From Streptomyces sp. NBC_01214 (lineage in GTDB: Bacteria > Actinomycetota > Actinomycetes > Streptomycetales > Streptomycetaceae): a stretch of DNA of 64,000 bases. The DNA is taken from positions 3,319,001-3,383,000 of the forward strand of contig NZ_JAPEOS010000001.1 in NCBI RefSeq assembly GCF_026340975.1. The letters run 5' to 3'. Numbering within the stretch: position 1 is the first letter of the stretch; the number at the start of each line of letters is the position of its first letter. The notes beneath the pieces were generated by a model. The model did not search any database, was not told the DNA's origin, and was given only the letters and a program-made list of their open reading frames with translations. The translations under genes were made by a program, and so were the position numbers. Below are positions 17,139-26,018 of this stretch, in pieces.

Positions 17139-19295
17139 TCACACGGATGCGCGGTCCCCGGCCGGGGCCTCGGTGAGCAGGGGCCCGGGTTCGGCGGGCC
17201 GGGCCGTGTCCGACTTGATCCCCGGCCACCAGGCGCGCGGGCCGATCAGCTTGGTGACGGCGGGCACCAGCAGCAGCGCCATGACGAAGGCCGTCAGCAG
17301 GATGCCGAAGGCCACGGCGAAGCCCATCTGCTGAAGCATGCTGTTCTTGGCGAGCAGCAGGACGCCGAAGGTGCCGGCCAGGATGATCGCGGCCGCTCCG
17401 ATGGTGGAAGCGGAGTGCGTGATCGAGTGGCGCACGGCATCGGCGGAATTTTGTCCGCGGCGTACTTCCTCGCGGAGCCGGGCCACCATCAGGATGTTGT
17501 AGTCCGTGCCGATCGCCACCACGAAGAGATAGACGATCACCGGCAGGGTGAAGAGCAGGCCGTCCTTACCCTGCAGGCCCTGGAACAGCCATACGGTGGA
17601 ACCGAGCGCGGCGCCGAATCCGAGCCCCACGGCGAGCATCAGGTACCAGGGGGCGACGACGCTGCGCAGCAGCAGTCCGAGGATGACCATGATGGCGAGC
17701 CCGGCGATCGGGAACACCAGGGAATAGTCACGGTTGACTGCGGTCTGGATGTCCGCGAAGACGGCGGTGAGACCGCCGACCAGGGCTCGGGAGCCTTCGG
17801 GTGCGGCGTCGTGGGCGGCGTCCCTGAGTTTGCCCGAGACCAGTTCCATGGCCGCGTCCGAGGACGGCTTCTCCTTCAGCAGCACGGCGAACTGGGCCAC
17901 GTCACCCCCGGCCCCGATGACGCCGGGCGAGACCTCCCCGAAGCCGGACGCGGCCAGCTTCTTCTCGAACGCCTCGACTTCGGCCTGCTCGAGCTTGCCG
18001 TCGGACGTCTTCTCCAGAACGACCCAGGTGGGGTCGGTCTGCCCGGCCGGGAATCCGCTCTGCAGCTTCTCCATCGCCACCACCGACTCGAGGTCGTCGG
18101 GGAGAGAGCTTCCCGCGTCGAACGTCGGGTGGAAGGTGAGCACACCTGCGGCCAGCACGGCGAGGACCCCGCCGGACACGCCCGCGACGACACCGGGACG
18201 GCGCGCCGTCAGGTCGCCGATTCGCTTCCCCAGCGTGTGCTTGGGCTGCTTGCGCCAGGCCTTCGACGGCCAGAACGCCTTTTCGCCCAGGAGCGAGAAG
18301 ATCGCGGGGACCAGGGTGAGCGCGGCTATCAGGGTGACCGCGACCGAGATGGCGAGGGCCGGACCCATGGCGCGCAGCATGCCGAGGGAGGAAAGGAGCA
18401 GGGCGAGGAAGGCCACGATGACCGCCCCTGCCGCCGACGCGATGGTCTCCCCGACGTTGGCCACCGCGTCGCTCATGGCCTGCTTGGGCGCCTGGCCCTC
18501 CCGCAGCGCTTCCCGGTAGCGGAAGAGGAGGAAGAGGATGTAGTCGGTGCCGACTCCGAACAGCACGACGATCAGAATGGCGGAGACCGAGGCGTCCGCT
18601 TCAAGACCGAAGACCTCGGCGGCGGTGGCGATGAGCCCGTTGGCCACCATGAAGACCACGCCGATGATCAGTACCGGCAGGAGCGCGATCAGGGGGCTGC
18701 GGAAGATCACCCCGAGCAGAACGATGATCAGAACCAATGTCGCCATCATGATCATCGCGTCGGTGTCGCCGGACGACTCCTGGCTGTCCAGCGCGTCCGC
18801 CGCGGAGCCGGTGAGACCCATCTTGAGGGAGGTTCCCTCAAGCAGTGGGGCGGCCTTCTTCCGCAGCTCCTTGACCGATTCCAGCAGCTTCTCGTCGTAG
18901 GGATCCTTGACGCTCGCGACAACGCTCGCCAGCGCTATCTTCCCATTGGGGGACACGGCCTCAGGGCTGGTCTCGATCTTCTTGACCAGGTTGAATCCGG
19001 CCTTGTCCAGGCTCTCCGTGACCTTGGCGACGTCAGCCTTGTCGCCGTCCGTCAGCGGGCCGTTGTCATCGCGCCAGAAGACGGCGATGGAGGCCGGCTG
19101 ATCCTGTTCAGGAAAGGCCCGTTCCTGTACTTTGCCGACCTGCACCGACTCATAGTGTGACGGAAGGAAATCGGCCTGATCGGTCGTCGACTTGAGGGCA
19201 GGCGCCAACGCAACCAGGGCGAAGGCGGCCACGACCCAGGCAAGAATGGTCAGCCAGGGATGCTTGACGGATGTCCGCCCGATCCTTCCAAACAT
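17139..19295 (-). CDS. MMPL/RND-type exporter
   Basis: 718 aa from the ATG at 19295, with AAGGAG placed correctly upstream. Two repeated halves each have a first membrane helix, a periplasmic loop and a five-to-six helix bundle. The family motifs are GVGTDYILFLLFRYRE and AIGTDYNILMVARLREE, with the D-Y pair of the proton pathway. Such proteins export lipids or lipopeptides by proton motive force. Being next to the NRPS cluster it might export its product, but a terminator and opposite orientation separate them, so this is only a guess. Confidence 0.92.
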   Translation of the reverse strand: MFGRIGRTSVKHPWLTILAWVVAAFALVALAPALKSTTDQADFLPSHYESVQVGKVQERAFPEQDQPASIAVFWRDDNGPLTDGDKADVAKVTESLDKAGFNLVKKIETSPEAVSPNGKIALASVVASVKDPYDEKLLESVKELRKKAAPLLEGTSLKMGLTGSAADALDSQESSGDTDAMIMMATLVLIIVLLGVIFRSPLIALLPVLIIGVVFMVANGLIATAAEVFGLEADASVSAILIVVLFGVGTDYILFLLFRYREALREGQAPKQAMSDAVANVGETIASAAGAVIVAFLALLLSSLGMLRAMGPALAISVAVTLIAALTLVPAIFSLLGEKAFWPSKAWRKQPKHTLGKRIGDLTARRPGVVAGVSGGVLAVLAAGVLTFHPTFDAGSSLPDDLESVVAMEKLQSGFPAGQTDPTWVVLEKTSDGKLEQAEVEAFEKKLAASGFGEVSPGVIGAGGDVAQFAVLLKEKPSSDAAMELVSGKLRDAAHDAAPEGSRALVGGLTAVFADIQTAVNRDYSLVFPIAGLAIMVILGLLLRSVVAPWYLMLAVGLGFGAALGSTVWLFQGLQGKDGLLFTLPVIVYLFVVAIGTDYNILMVARLREEVRRGQNSADAVRHSITHSASTIGAAAIILAGTFGVLLLAKNSMLQQMGFAVAFGILLTAFVMALLLVPAVTKLIGPRAWWPGIKSDTARPAEPGPLLTEAPAGDRASV

Positions 19296-19511
19296 GGGAC
19301 TCCTTAGTACGTATACCTGAGACTGATCATTCTGGCGTCCAGTCGCGCGAGCCCCGTTGCACATGAGGTACATCTGGCAGCAACCTGCCGCGCCGCCAGG
19401 CCGTTTCTCGGCGATCACCTCGCGGCCCGGACGCGGCTGGCCGCGAGGTGAAGCCGGTACCGGCTGATCACGGTCGGCCCCCGCCAGGACTGACCTCCGT
19501 ACACGTACACA

Positions 19512-19548
19512 TGAGGAGGCCCGGCCCCGACGGGGCCAGGCCTCCTCA
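19512..19548. terminator. Hairpin terminator downstream of the secreted-protein gene
   Basis: TGAGGAGGCC (19512-19521) pairs with GGCCTCCTCA (19539-19548), and inner GGCCCC/GGGGCC continue the stem past one mismatch to a 3-nt loop. It lies 22 nt beyond the stop of the minus-strand gene at 19570. Confidence 0.8.
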
Positions 19549-19569
19549 CATCTCCGGAGCCTCAGCCGC

Positions 19570-20289
19570 TCACGCGCAGCCGCGCTGCCAGTTCCAGCCG
19601 ATGAAGGTGTGCTTCAGGTCGACGTCGAAGCGGCACGAGGCGGTGCCGTCGGCCTTGAGCTCCACGTAGGAGTGGTGCTTGTTCTCGTACCAGCTGCCCG
19701 TCGGGTCGAAGATGCCCCGGTACGAGAAGGTGGCGTGCGCCTCGTTGCGGGATACCGAGCACCCGCTCACGCAGTCGGCAGACTTCGAGGAGGACACCAG
19801 CGACCAGCCGGCGTTCCACGGCTCGCGGTTCCACTGCTGGGTGGCCTCGGTGCTCGCCGAGGTGACCAGGGCGCCGTCGGCGTCCCAGGTGGACGTCGTG
19901 TACAGGCCGGTCATCCGGATGTTGCAGCAGTCGTACATCTCCGACCAGCTCTTGAACTGCCGGGTGCCGGCGGCCTGGGCGCCGGAGGCGCTCAGGGCGG
20001 TCGTCGTGACCTTCTCCGCGGCGCCGGCCTTGGCGCCCGCCACCGGCACCAGCCGCGCCGGGCCCAGCTGCGGCGTGCAGTCGGCGCCGATGGTGATCTC
20101 CTGCTGCACCGTCATGCCGGCCGGGGGCGCGGGCAGCTCGCCGGACAGCTTGACGTCCGTACAGGCCCGCCCGGCGGGGGCTCCGGTCCCGGAGGCGGGC
20201 GCGGTCGCCGGCGAGGCGGTCGCGAGGCCGGCCGACAGGCAGAGCAGACCGGCCGTGAGAGCCGTGACGAGAGAGACTCGGTTGCGCAA
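19570..20289 (-). CDS. Secreted cysteine-rich protein, unknown function
   Basis: 239 aa. It starts with TTG at 20289, supported by GAAGGG 8 nt upstream. A Sec signal peptide (RNRVSLVTALTAGLLCLSAGLATA) ends with an A-x-A cleavage site near residue 25. The mature protein has eight Cys, including a CC pair (YDCCN) and CVSGC, enough for four disulfides, and is rich in Trp/Tyr toward the C-terminus. I do not recognise a domain. It is expected outside the cell. Confidence 0.75.
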   Translation of the reverse strand: MRNRVSLVTALTAGLLCLSAGLATASPATAPASGTGAPAGRACTDVKLSGELPAPPAGMTVQQEITIGADCTPQLGPARLVPVAGAKAGAAEKVTTTALSASGAQAAGTRQFKSWSEMYDCCNIRMTGLYTTSTWDADGALVTSASTEATQQWNREPWNAGWSLVSSSKSADCVSGCSVSRNEAHATFSYRGIFDPTGSWYENKHHSYVELKADGTASCRFDVDLKHTFIGWNWQRGCA

Positions 20290-20537
20290 TTCGGCAGCCC
20301 TTCAAAGAACTTCGGTGATCTCGCCGGTGAGCGTAACCGGATTGTTCTGGGCGGAAGCCGATGCCGAAAAGGTTGGCACGAAGCTGACGATTTCCTGTCG
20401 CCGCAGCCCCGGGCCCTGCTGGCATCTTCATGTCACGACGGTTGCGCTGCGGTCGCGGACGGAACGAGAGGGAAACTCCCGTATGCGCGCACGAGTGGCG
20501 CGGACGGAGATCCGCCCGTGCGACAGAGAGATTCCCC

Positions 20538-21599
20538 GTGATTGTGAAGCATCTGTACGAGGCTGCGCACGCCCTGCCGGAGCGTGTGGCGGACTCCGGG
20601 ATCCTGGGGCGGCTGGGCCTTCGCGCGCCGGAGTTCGAGGCACGGATACAGGAAGCTATGGGCCGCGTGGAGCAGCTGCTCCACCAGTGCGCGCACAGCG
20701 CACCCGACCCGCGGATCTCCCTGCTCACCGGACACCTCGCGGCGGCCGGAGGCAAGCGCCTGCGCCCGCTGCTGGTGCTGCTCGGCGCGGAGTTCGGCGA
20801 GCCGGAGCGGGACGGGGTCGTCCAGGCCGGGGTCATCGCCGAACTGGTGCACGTCGCCTCGCTCTACCACGACGACGTGATGGACGCGGCGGCCGTCCGG
20901 CACGGCGTCCCCAGTGTGAACGCGCGCTGGGGCGAGAAGGCGGCCGTGCTCGGCGGGGACTGGCTGCTCGCCCGGGCCGCCCAGCTGGCGGCCGCCCTGG
21001 GCCCGGACGCGGTCCACCTCAACGCGCAGACCGCCGGCCGGCTGGTCAGCGGCCAGCTGCGCGAACTGTGCGGCCCCGGCCCCGGCCCCGGCGAGGACCC
21101 GGTGGAGCACTACTTCCGGGTCTGCGAGGGCAAGACCGCGGCCCTCCTGTCCATGTCCCTTGGGATCGGCGCGCTCCAGGCCGTCGCCCCCGCCCACCAC
21201 GTGAGCGCGCTGGCCGAGTACGGCGAGCAGCTGGGCATCGCCTTCCAGATCGCCGACGACCTGCTCGACCTCGCCGCCCCCCAGCACAGCACCGGCAAGG
21301 AGCAGGGCAACGACCTGCTCGCCGGCGTACCGAGCCTGCCCGTCCTGCTCGCGCTCGCCGGGGACGACCCCCGCGACGCGGAGCTGCGGGACCTGCTGTC
21401 CGCGGGTGCCGCGGCCGGCCCCGCCGCACACCGCCGTGCGCTGGAGCTCTTCCGCCGCTCGCCGGCGCCCGCCCGGGCCGAAGCGCTGATGCACGACCGC
21501 CTGGAGCGTGCACGCACCGCGCTGGAGGTCCTCCCGGCCCTCCCCGCCCGGCGGGCCCTGGCCGCGCTCTGCGGCTTCGTCGCGCAGCGGACCGCGTGA
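20538..21599 (+). CDS. Polyprenyl diphosphate synthase, long-chain type
   Basis: 353 aa from GTG 20538. It is a trans-isoprenyl diphosphate synthase that extends allylic diphosphates with IPP. GGKRLRPLLVLL lies near residue 75. The first Asp-rich motif is LYHDDVMD and the second FQIADDLLD, both DDxxD. The small residues before the first motif (VASLYHDD) resemble enzymes that make C30-C50 chains, as for menaquinone side chains, and not farnesyl or geranylgeranyl synthases. No other quinone or carotenoid gene is adjacent. It is divergent from the secreted-protein gene. Confidence 0.9.
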   Translation: MIVKHLYEAAHALPERVADSGILGRLGLRAPEFEARIQEAMGRVEQLLHQCAHSAPDPRISLLTGHLAAAGGKRLRPLLVLLGAEFGEPERDGVVQAGVIAELVHVASLYHDDVMDAAAVRHGVPSVNARWGEKAAVLGGDWLLARAAQLAAALGPDAVHLNAQTAGRLVSGQLRELCGPGPGPGEDPVEHYFRVCEGKTAALLSMSLGIGALQAVAPAHHVSALAEYGEQLGIAFQIADDLLDLAAPQHSTGKEQGNDLLAGVPSLPVLLALAGDDPRDAELRDLLSAGAAAGPAAHRRALELFRRSPAPARAEALMHDRLERARTALEVLPALPARRALAALCGFVAQRTA

Positions 21600-21985
21600 T
21601 GCGGCAAAGGCCGTGGCCGCCCTCCTGACCGCCCTCGCGGCGCCCCCCGCCGGAGAGCCCGCCGAGCCCCGGCCGCCCGGTGGGGCCGCGGCGACGTCCT
21701 CCTGGCTGCGGCCCGCCCCTGACCGCCACCCGCACCAGCTTCCTGTGGGCCTCCACGGTGGCGCGCACCTCGTCGGGGAGGGGCAGCGCGCACGACCGGA
21801 TGGGAACGGTGGACTCGGTGGGGCGGCGCAGGGCGGGGAAACGCGCAGCGCGGGCTTCGCGGAGGATGTCGCTGGAGCCGATGCCGCTCCAGAAGACGGT
21901 CAGCCCGAGTTCGTCGGCGAGGTAGTCGAAGAAGTCGAACGTCGGCTGCAGGTCCTCTAGCCGCAGCCGGTCGATCCGTCGACCA
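21600..21985 (-). pseudogene. Unrecognised minus-strand remnant
   Basis: On the minus strand, from about 21985 down, one frame reads IDRLRLEDLQPTFDFFDYLA, then DELGLTVFWSGIGSSDILRE and further protein-like sequence to about 21700. It has no start codon at its head and runs out of sense into the polyprenyl synthase gene. It has the feel of a nucleotide-binding or transposition-protein fragment, but I cannot name a family. Nothing else is seen between 21600 and 22041. Confidence 0.3.
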
Positions 21986-22041
21986 GACAGAGCTCTGTGC
22001 GAGCGTGGCGCATCACGTGGACCGCAGGTCCGGTGAAGTCT

Positions 22042-22380
22042 CTACATCCGCTGGACGGGCCGCTGCTCGGTGTCACTGCGGTACAGGTTCCAGCCGATGA
22101 AGACGGCCAGGGTCGCGGACCAGTCGGCGGGGGAGCCGGGCTCGGGCGGGGCGTTGACGCAGACGACGGGGATGCGGCTGTCGTCGATGCCGTGGAGTTT
22201 TTCGCTGCGTCCCTGGTGCGCCAGTCCGATGTGGTGGAGCAGGGTGCGGCCGGCAGCGGCTGCTGTGGCCCAGCTGCTCCACTTGCGTGGTGCGGGTGAG
22301 TTGACGACAGCGCACTCCGTGATCAGCGACGTCGCCGCGTCGCGGGAGGTGTCAGGAGTCCGGAAGCTCGTCCTCGTCAA
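22042..22380 (-). CDS. Small protein, unknown
   Basis: 112 aa if the TTG at 22380 is the start; the evidence for that start is poor because no clear ribosome site is seen. The sequence has an Ala-rich middle (KWSSWATAAAAGRTLLHHIGLAHQG) and ends IPVVCVNAPPEPGSPADWSATLAVFIGWNLYRSD. No domain is recognised. It follows another unknown gene on the same strand after 26 nt, so the pair may be one operon. Confidence 0.4.
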   Translation of the reverse strand: MTRTSFRTPDTSRDAATSLITECAVVNSPAPRKWSSWATAAAAGRTLLHHIGLAHQGRSEKLHGIDDSRIPVVCVNAPPEPGSPADWSATLAVFIGWNLYRSDTEQRPVQRM

Positions 22381-22406
22381 CGCGCGATGGGTGGGTACCG
22401 CGGGAG

Positions 22407-22976
22407 TCAAGAAAGGGTGCCGCCACCCTCTGCAGCCTGGGAGCGGTTGCCGTTGTTCCAGATGTAGACACCGGTTGTGCCCGCGCCGTACCAACTCTCC
22501 GGCCCGACCTCGGCTGTGAGGGACGGGTACTCGCTGATGGACTCCCGAACCTTGGCCGGGTCTACCTGTCCGTACGGCTGGTTGAAGACCAAAGCGGGCC
22601 TTCCGGTGGTCCGGGAAAGCCACGTGGTCGTGTGGTCGTAGAACCCCGGCCTACCGCGGCACTCCCTCTTGGCGCAGCGGCCCTTGTCGAGCCAGTGGAG
22701 CTTGGACGAGCAGCCGGTGTTGCCGCTCTTGAGGTCGTGCTGCTCCGCCCAGTCCAGCAGGTCCGCCCGCATCTGGACGTAGATGTTCGGGCCGTACGGC
22801 CAGCGCACGCCGTCGGCATCTCGGTTGAGTACGCCCCGGGCGCGGTCATCCAGGGAGCTGACCAGTTCCTTCTGGTCAGCGCTCTGGCAGCGCCGGCACA
22901 ACAACTTCGCTTCTCCCATTCCGGAGCCGAACAACAGCCCCTGCCGGGGCCGCTCGCATCCCACGCAGTCATACAT
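22407..22976 (-). CDS. Hypothetical protein with a zinc-ribbon-like N-terminus
   Basis: 189 aa from ATG 22976, with GGGAG about 7 nt upstream. Two CxxC pairs (CVGCERPRQG and LLCRRCQ) about 25 residues apart could bind zinc. Another cluster of Cys near residues 95-115 (NTGCSSKLHW, GRCAKRECRG) hints at a second metal site. No catalytic motif is recognised. Base composition is slightly less GC-rich than the primary-metabolism genes here, fitting an accessory gene. Confidence 0.6.
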   Translation of the reverse strand: MYDCVGCERPRQGLLFGSGMGEAKLLCRRCQSADQKELVSSLDDRARGVLNRDADGVRWPYGPNIYVQMRADLLDWAEQHDLKSGNTGCSSKLHWLDKGRCAKRECRGRPGFYDHTTTWLSRTTGRPALVFNQPYGQVDPAKVRESISEYPSLTAEVGPESWYGAGTTGVYIWNNGNRSQAAEGGGTLS

Positions 22977-23298
22977 GTTCCTGCTCCCTCGGTTCGCATC
23001 GAGCCTGCTCATCATCGCGCGGGGCGCGCTTCAACGAGCCCAGAACCACGCAGCCTTCACCCGCCGTACGCGCACGGCACCGTGAGCCCCTACGAACGCC
23101 CTCGTACGGCCGTTCGGACAGTTGGAAAGCGTGTTGGGGGGAAGCCCTCACGGTTTGAACGCCGAGGAACGTTATTGAAAGCCGTCGCGGTTCGCAGTGG
23201 TGAGAGTTCCCTGCTGCATCAAGGCACCCGCCGCGCACGGCGCGGGGCCATGATCAGTCGCCCCAAAGCAACTCCAGCCCAAAGCCGGTCCGCCGACC
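22977..23298. other. Intergenic stretch, no gene seen
   Basis: Between two minus-strand genes. It holds the upstream region of the zinc-ribbon-like gene, with its ribosome site at 22984-22992. I see no convincing coding frame, terminator hairpin or repeat. Confidence 0.4.
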
Positions 23299-24330
23299 TC
23301 ACGGGTCGTAGCGCCGACTTTCCTCGCGAAATCTCCGAGCGAGTTCGTCCCCCGCCAAGCCCCAGTCCCTACCTTCGTGAATCACGTGAGGTATGTCCTG
23401 CAAATCAACACCCCATCGCTCTTCTGCCGCCTCGATAGTGCTCACCAGGCGACCAGTAACCATTTCGGGCACCTCGGTCAAGGCTGGCCCCGCGAGATGA
23501 AGACTATCTCGAGCAAATTTCAAAGCAGACGGCGCGTAACGCATGTCTAGCAGCCGCATCAAGTGGAGCAATTCGGCCGACAGGCTCCCCGAACTGATTT
23601 CCCGGCGAAGTACACCGCAGAAATCCAAAAAGACTCGCCCCTTCAAAGTGGCACCCGCCCTGGTTGCGCCACCTCCGAATTGCCTTAACAGGCCGCACCC
23701 CGCGAGCCTAATCAGGCGTTCCCTCACCGCTCCCTGCGAGACCTGAAGTTCTTCGGCCAAGTCGCGAGTGCTGGAGAACTCTTCAGAGGCTGTTGAGATG
23801 ACAAACAAGAGAGCAAGGTGCAAGCCCGCTAGACCGCTGGTGCGCCCAAAGAACCTCACGTCTTCGGCAGTTAGATTGCCGAAGACGACGTTCATGAGGA
23901 TGTCTCTACTGACCTGCTCTTCAAGTAGCTCGGCCACGAAATTGCGCTGACTCTCATCATCGGCATCGAAGCCTTCGGGAATCCAAAAAACGCGTAGCCG
24001 GTGCGATCGAGCGAGATCGCGGCCTGACTTGAAGTCCTTTATGGCTTCCGAGAGGAGTCGCCGAGCCTTGATTGTGTCCCTGGCGACGTACGTGCAGATG
24101 TCGGCTTCCGCGTCGAGTAGCATGGTGCGGACATCTTTATCCACCCCAGCCGTGTGATTCCAGAGGGTTTGCCCTACGAGCGGCCGTGACCAGTCGCGTC
24201 GGAGTTCGCAAGCGAAGTCGAATTTTCGACGTTCAGCCTCTACGTATGCGTACAGGGTAGTGCGCGACAATCTCTCTAGGATTTCTGCCGTGCACGCAGA
24301 TAGGAATTGGTGCTCCGCCGATTCTGCCAC
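23299..24330 (-). CDS. Winged-helix protein in a low-GC patch, unknown function
   Basis: 343 aa from GTG 24330; an ATG 24 codons upstream is the alternative. The centre holds a helix-turn-helix: STRDLAEELQVSQGAVRERLIRLAGCGLL (residues ~185-215). The N-terminal ~160 residues (KFDFACELRRDW, LVGQTLWNH, LRVFWIPEGFDADDESQRNFVAELLEE) match no family I know. Codons are much less GC-rich than the neighbours, and the TTA at 23686-23688 is in frame. Both suggest recent acquisition. It could be a regulator from a phage or mobile island. Confidence 0.65.
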   Translation of the reverse strand: MAESAEHQFLSACTAEILERLSRTTLYAYVEAERRKFDFACELRRDWSRPLVGQTLWNHTAGVDKDVRTMLLDAEADICTYVARDTIKARRLLSEAIKDFKSGRDLARSHRLRVFWIPEGFDADDESQRNFVAELLEEQVSRDILMNVVFGNLTAEDVRFFGRTSGLAGLHLALLFVISTASEEFSSTRDLAEELQVSQGAVRERLIRLAGCGLLRQFGGGATRAGATLKGRVFLDFCGVLRREISSGSLSAELLHLMRLLDMRYAPSALKFARDSLHLAGPALTEVPEMVTGRLVSTIEAAEERWGVDLQDIPHVIHEGRDWGLAGDELARRFREESRRYDP

Positions 24331-24824
24331 CCCGGTATGGTAACTAAAGCTACCCGGCCGTGGGAGCGTAATGCGGCAACTCGAAGTGGCCGTAGGAGCC
24401 ATCTCGTCGGCCAGCGGAACGAGCGATCAGTAGACCGACACGACGGAGCGCCCTCCCGGGCCGTCCTCGGGCCGTGGAAGGGCGCTCAACATGGATGGGC
24501 CGCAAGGCAGCCAGCTGTGGGAGCTCAGGGCGGAAGGAGTACGGGCGAGCTTGCATAGCGGCTGTCGCAGACCGCGGAACAGGGCAGCGGGACGCGCGGC
24601 CCATTCGTGGACCGTCCGGACCTGCTCGGGCAGTTCTACGCCCCCTGGCCTGCTGAAGGCCATGAGACGCACGGGGCCTCCGGAGCCGTGTGTGGATCGC
24701 CTGCTCCACCAGGGGCCACGGTCGCCCGTACCGGCCGCGTCTCGGTGCGGATTCCTGCACGCACCGTCGGCCGGACAGCGCGCTCGGCGTGCTGGACTGG
24801 CGCTGGCACGGCAGGCTGGGGGGC
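24331..24824. other. Intergenic stretch, no gene seen
   Basis: Divergent region between the low-GC winged-helix gene (minus) and a small plus-strand gene. Several short frames are open on both strands but none has protein-like character or a ribosome site. Confidence 0.4.
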
Positions 24825-25052
24825 ATGTCGGATCAGACGGAGATCATCGTGCATCCGGTGTCCCCGAAGGGCGGCCGGAAGGTCACCGTTCATGCGCTCG
24901 GAGTGGACGTGGACCTCGGGCGTGCGCACACCCCGACGGACGTTGCCGAGTTCCTGCGTCGCGCCGGCCTGGAGGACGTGGACCTGAGCGAGGACGGGCC
25001 GATCACCTGGGAGGGTGGCGGCCCCGAAGTGTGGAAGCGCCCCGACGGCTGA
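24825..25052 (+). CDS. Small conserved-looking protein, unknown
   Basis: 75 aa from ATG 24825. The sequence is hydrophilic: TEIIVHPVSPKGGRKVTVHALGVD, then TPTDVAEFLRRAGLEDVDLSED and a PITWEGGG tail. The compact alpha/beta character and normal codon bias suggest a real small Streptomyces protein. No function can be assigned, and it is separated from the two-component genes by 204 nt. Confidence 0.6.
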   Translation: MSDQTEIIVHPVSPKGGRKVTVHALGVDVDLGRAHTPTDVAEFLRRAGLEDVDLSEDGPITWEGGGPEVWKRPDG

Positions 25053-25213
25053 GGGCCAGCGGCGGTACTCGGGGAGCCAATCGGGGAGCCACCGGAGGCA
25101 GCGCGAGCCGGATCTGCCTGGACCGGCACGGACAGTGGGGAGCCGGAGCCCTTGCGGTGCGAGGGGTCCGCGGCGCCGGTTCCCGAGCACCCTCATACCT
25201 CGACCCTAAGAGC

Positions 25214-25233
25214 GTTCTAAGAGGTTCTCTCAG
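25214..25233 (+). promoter_or_regulatory. Tandem 10-bp repeat, candidate response-regulator box
   Basis: GTTCTAAGAG at 25214-25223 is followed directly by GTTCTCTCAG at 25224-25233: two copies of GTTCT with a period of exactly one helical turn, 23 nt before the response-regulator ATG. OmpR/PhoB-type regulators bind such direct repeats as dimers, so autoregulation is likely. This is inferred from layout only. Confidence 0.5.
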
Positions 25234-25256
25234 AAGCCTTTGGCAGGCTTTGCGCC

Positions 25257-26018
25257 ATGAGCTCCACGGACAGCACGGGCAACACAGGCAACACAGGCAG
25301 CGCCGGCAGTACGCGTAGTACCGGCGGCGCGGGCGGGCAGCGGATCCTCGTCGTCGACGACGAGCCCGAGGTGCGGGCAGCCGTCGAGGACGGCCTCGCG
25401 GTCGAGGGGTACGAGGTGCGGGGCGCCCCGGACGGGCTCGCGGCCCTCTCGCAGGTCGCGGCCTGGGAGCCCGACGCGGTCGTCCTCGACGTGATGATGC
25501 CCGTACTCGACGGCCTCGCCGTGTGCCGACAGCTGCGGGCGCTGGGCGACCGCACCCCCGTCCTCGTCCTGACCGCGCTCGACTCCGTCAGCGAGCGCGT
25601 CGACGGACTGGAAGCGGGCGCCGACGACTACCTCGTCAAACCCTTCGCCCTGGACGAGCTGGTCGCCCGGGTCCGCGCGCTCCTGCGACGGGCCGCGCCC
25701 GGACCCACCGGCACCGCCGCCCCGCTCGGCTTCGCCGACCTCGTACTCGACCCCGCGACCCGGACCGGGCGCCGGGGCAGCCGTCCGCTGGAGTTCAGCC
25801 GTACCGAAGCGGCCCTGCTCGAGCTGCTCCTGCGCCACCCCGGCCAGGTGCTCCCGCGCGAGCTGATCCTCGAACTGGTGTGGGGGCGGGACTTCGGGCC
25901 GGACTCCAACTCCCTCGCCGTCTACGTCGGCTACCTGCGCCGGAAGCTGGAGGCCGCGGGCGAGCCCCGGTTGGTGCACACCGTCCACGGGGTCGGCTAC
26001 CGGCTGGACGCGGCGTGA
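25257..26018 (+). CDS. OmpR/PhoB-family response regulator
   Basis: 253 aa. The N-terminal tail of about 27 residues is a Ser/Thr/Gly-rich repeat (GNTGNTGSAGSTRSTG). The receiver domain follows: ILVVDDEPEVR, phospho-Asp in AVVLDVMMP, the conserved Thr in VLVLTALDS and Lys in DYLVKPF. The C-terminal winged helix ends SLAVYVGYLRRKLEAAGEPRLVHTVHGVGYRLDAA. It overlaps the kinase gene by 4 nt. The ligand sensed by the pair is unknown; the architecture resembles MprA/MprB-like systems. Confidence 0.95.
   Translation: MSSTDSTGNTGNTGSAGSTRSTGGAGGQRILVVDDEPEVRAAVEDGLAVEGYEVRGAPDGLAALSQVAAWEPDAVVLDVMMPVLDGLAVCRQLRALGDRTPVLVLTALDSVSERVDGLEAGADDYLVKPFALDELVARVRALLRRAAPGPTGTAAPLGFADLVLDPATRTGRRGSRPLEFSRTEAALLELLLRHPGQVLPRELILELVWGRDFGPDSNSLAVYVGYLRRKLEAAGEPRLVHTVHGVGYRLDAA

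Noticed and set aside
16770..19160. Plus-strand open frame across the MMPL gene
   Set aside because: Low-complexity Gly/Arg/His-rich protein; the minus strand encodes a clear MMPL exporter.
20538..21599. Prenyl synthase as a carotenoid crtE linked to the light regulon
   Set aside because: It lies 25 kb from the lit genes, has no crt neighbours, and its first Asp-rich motif resembles long-chain enzymes.
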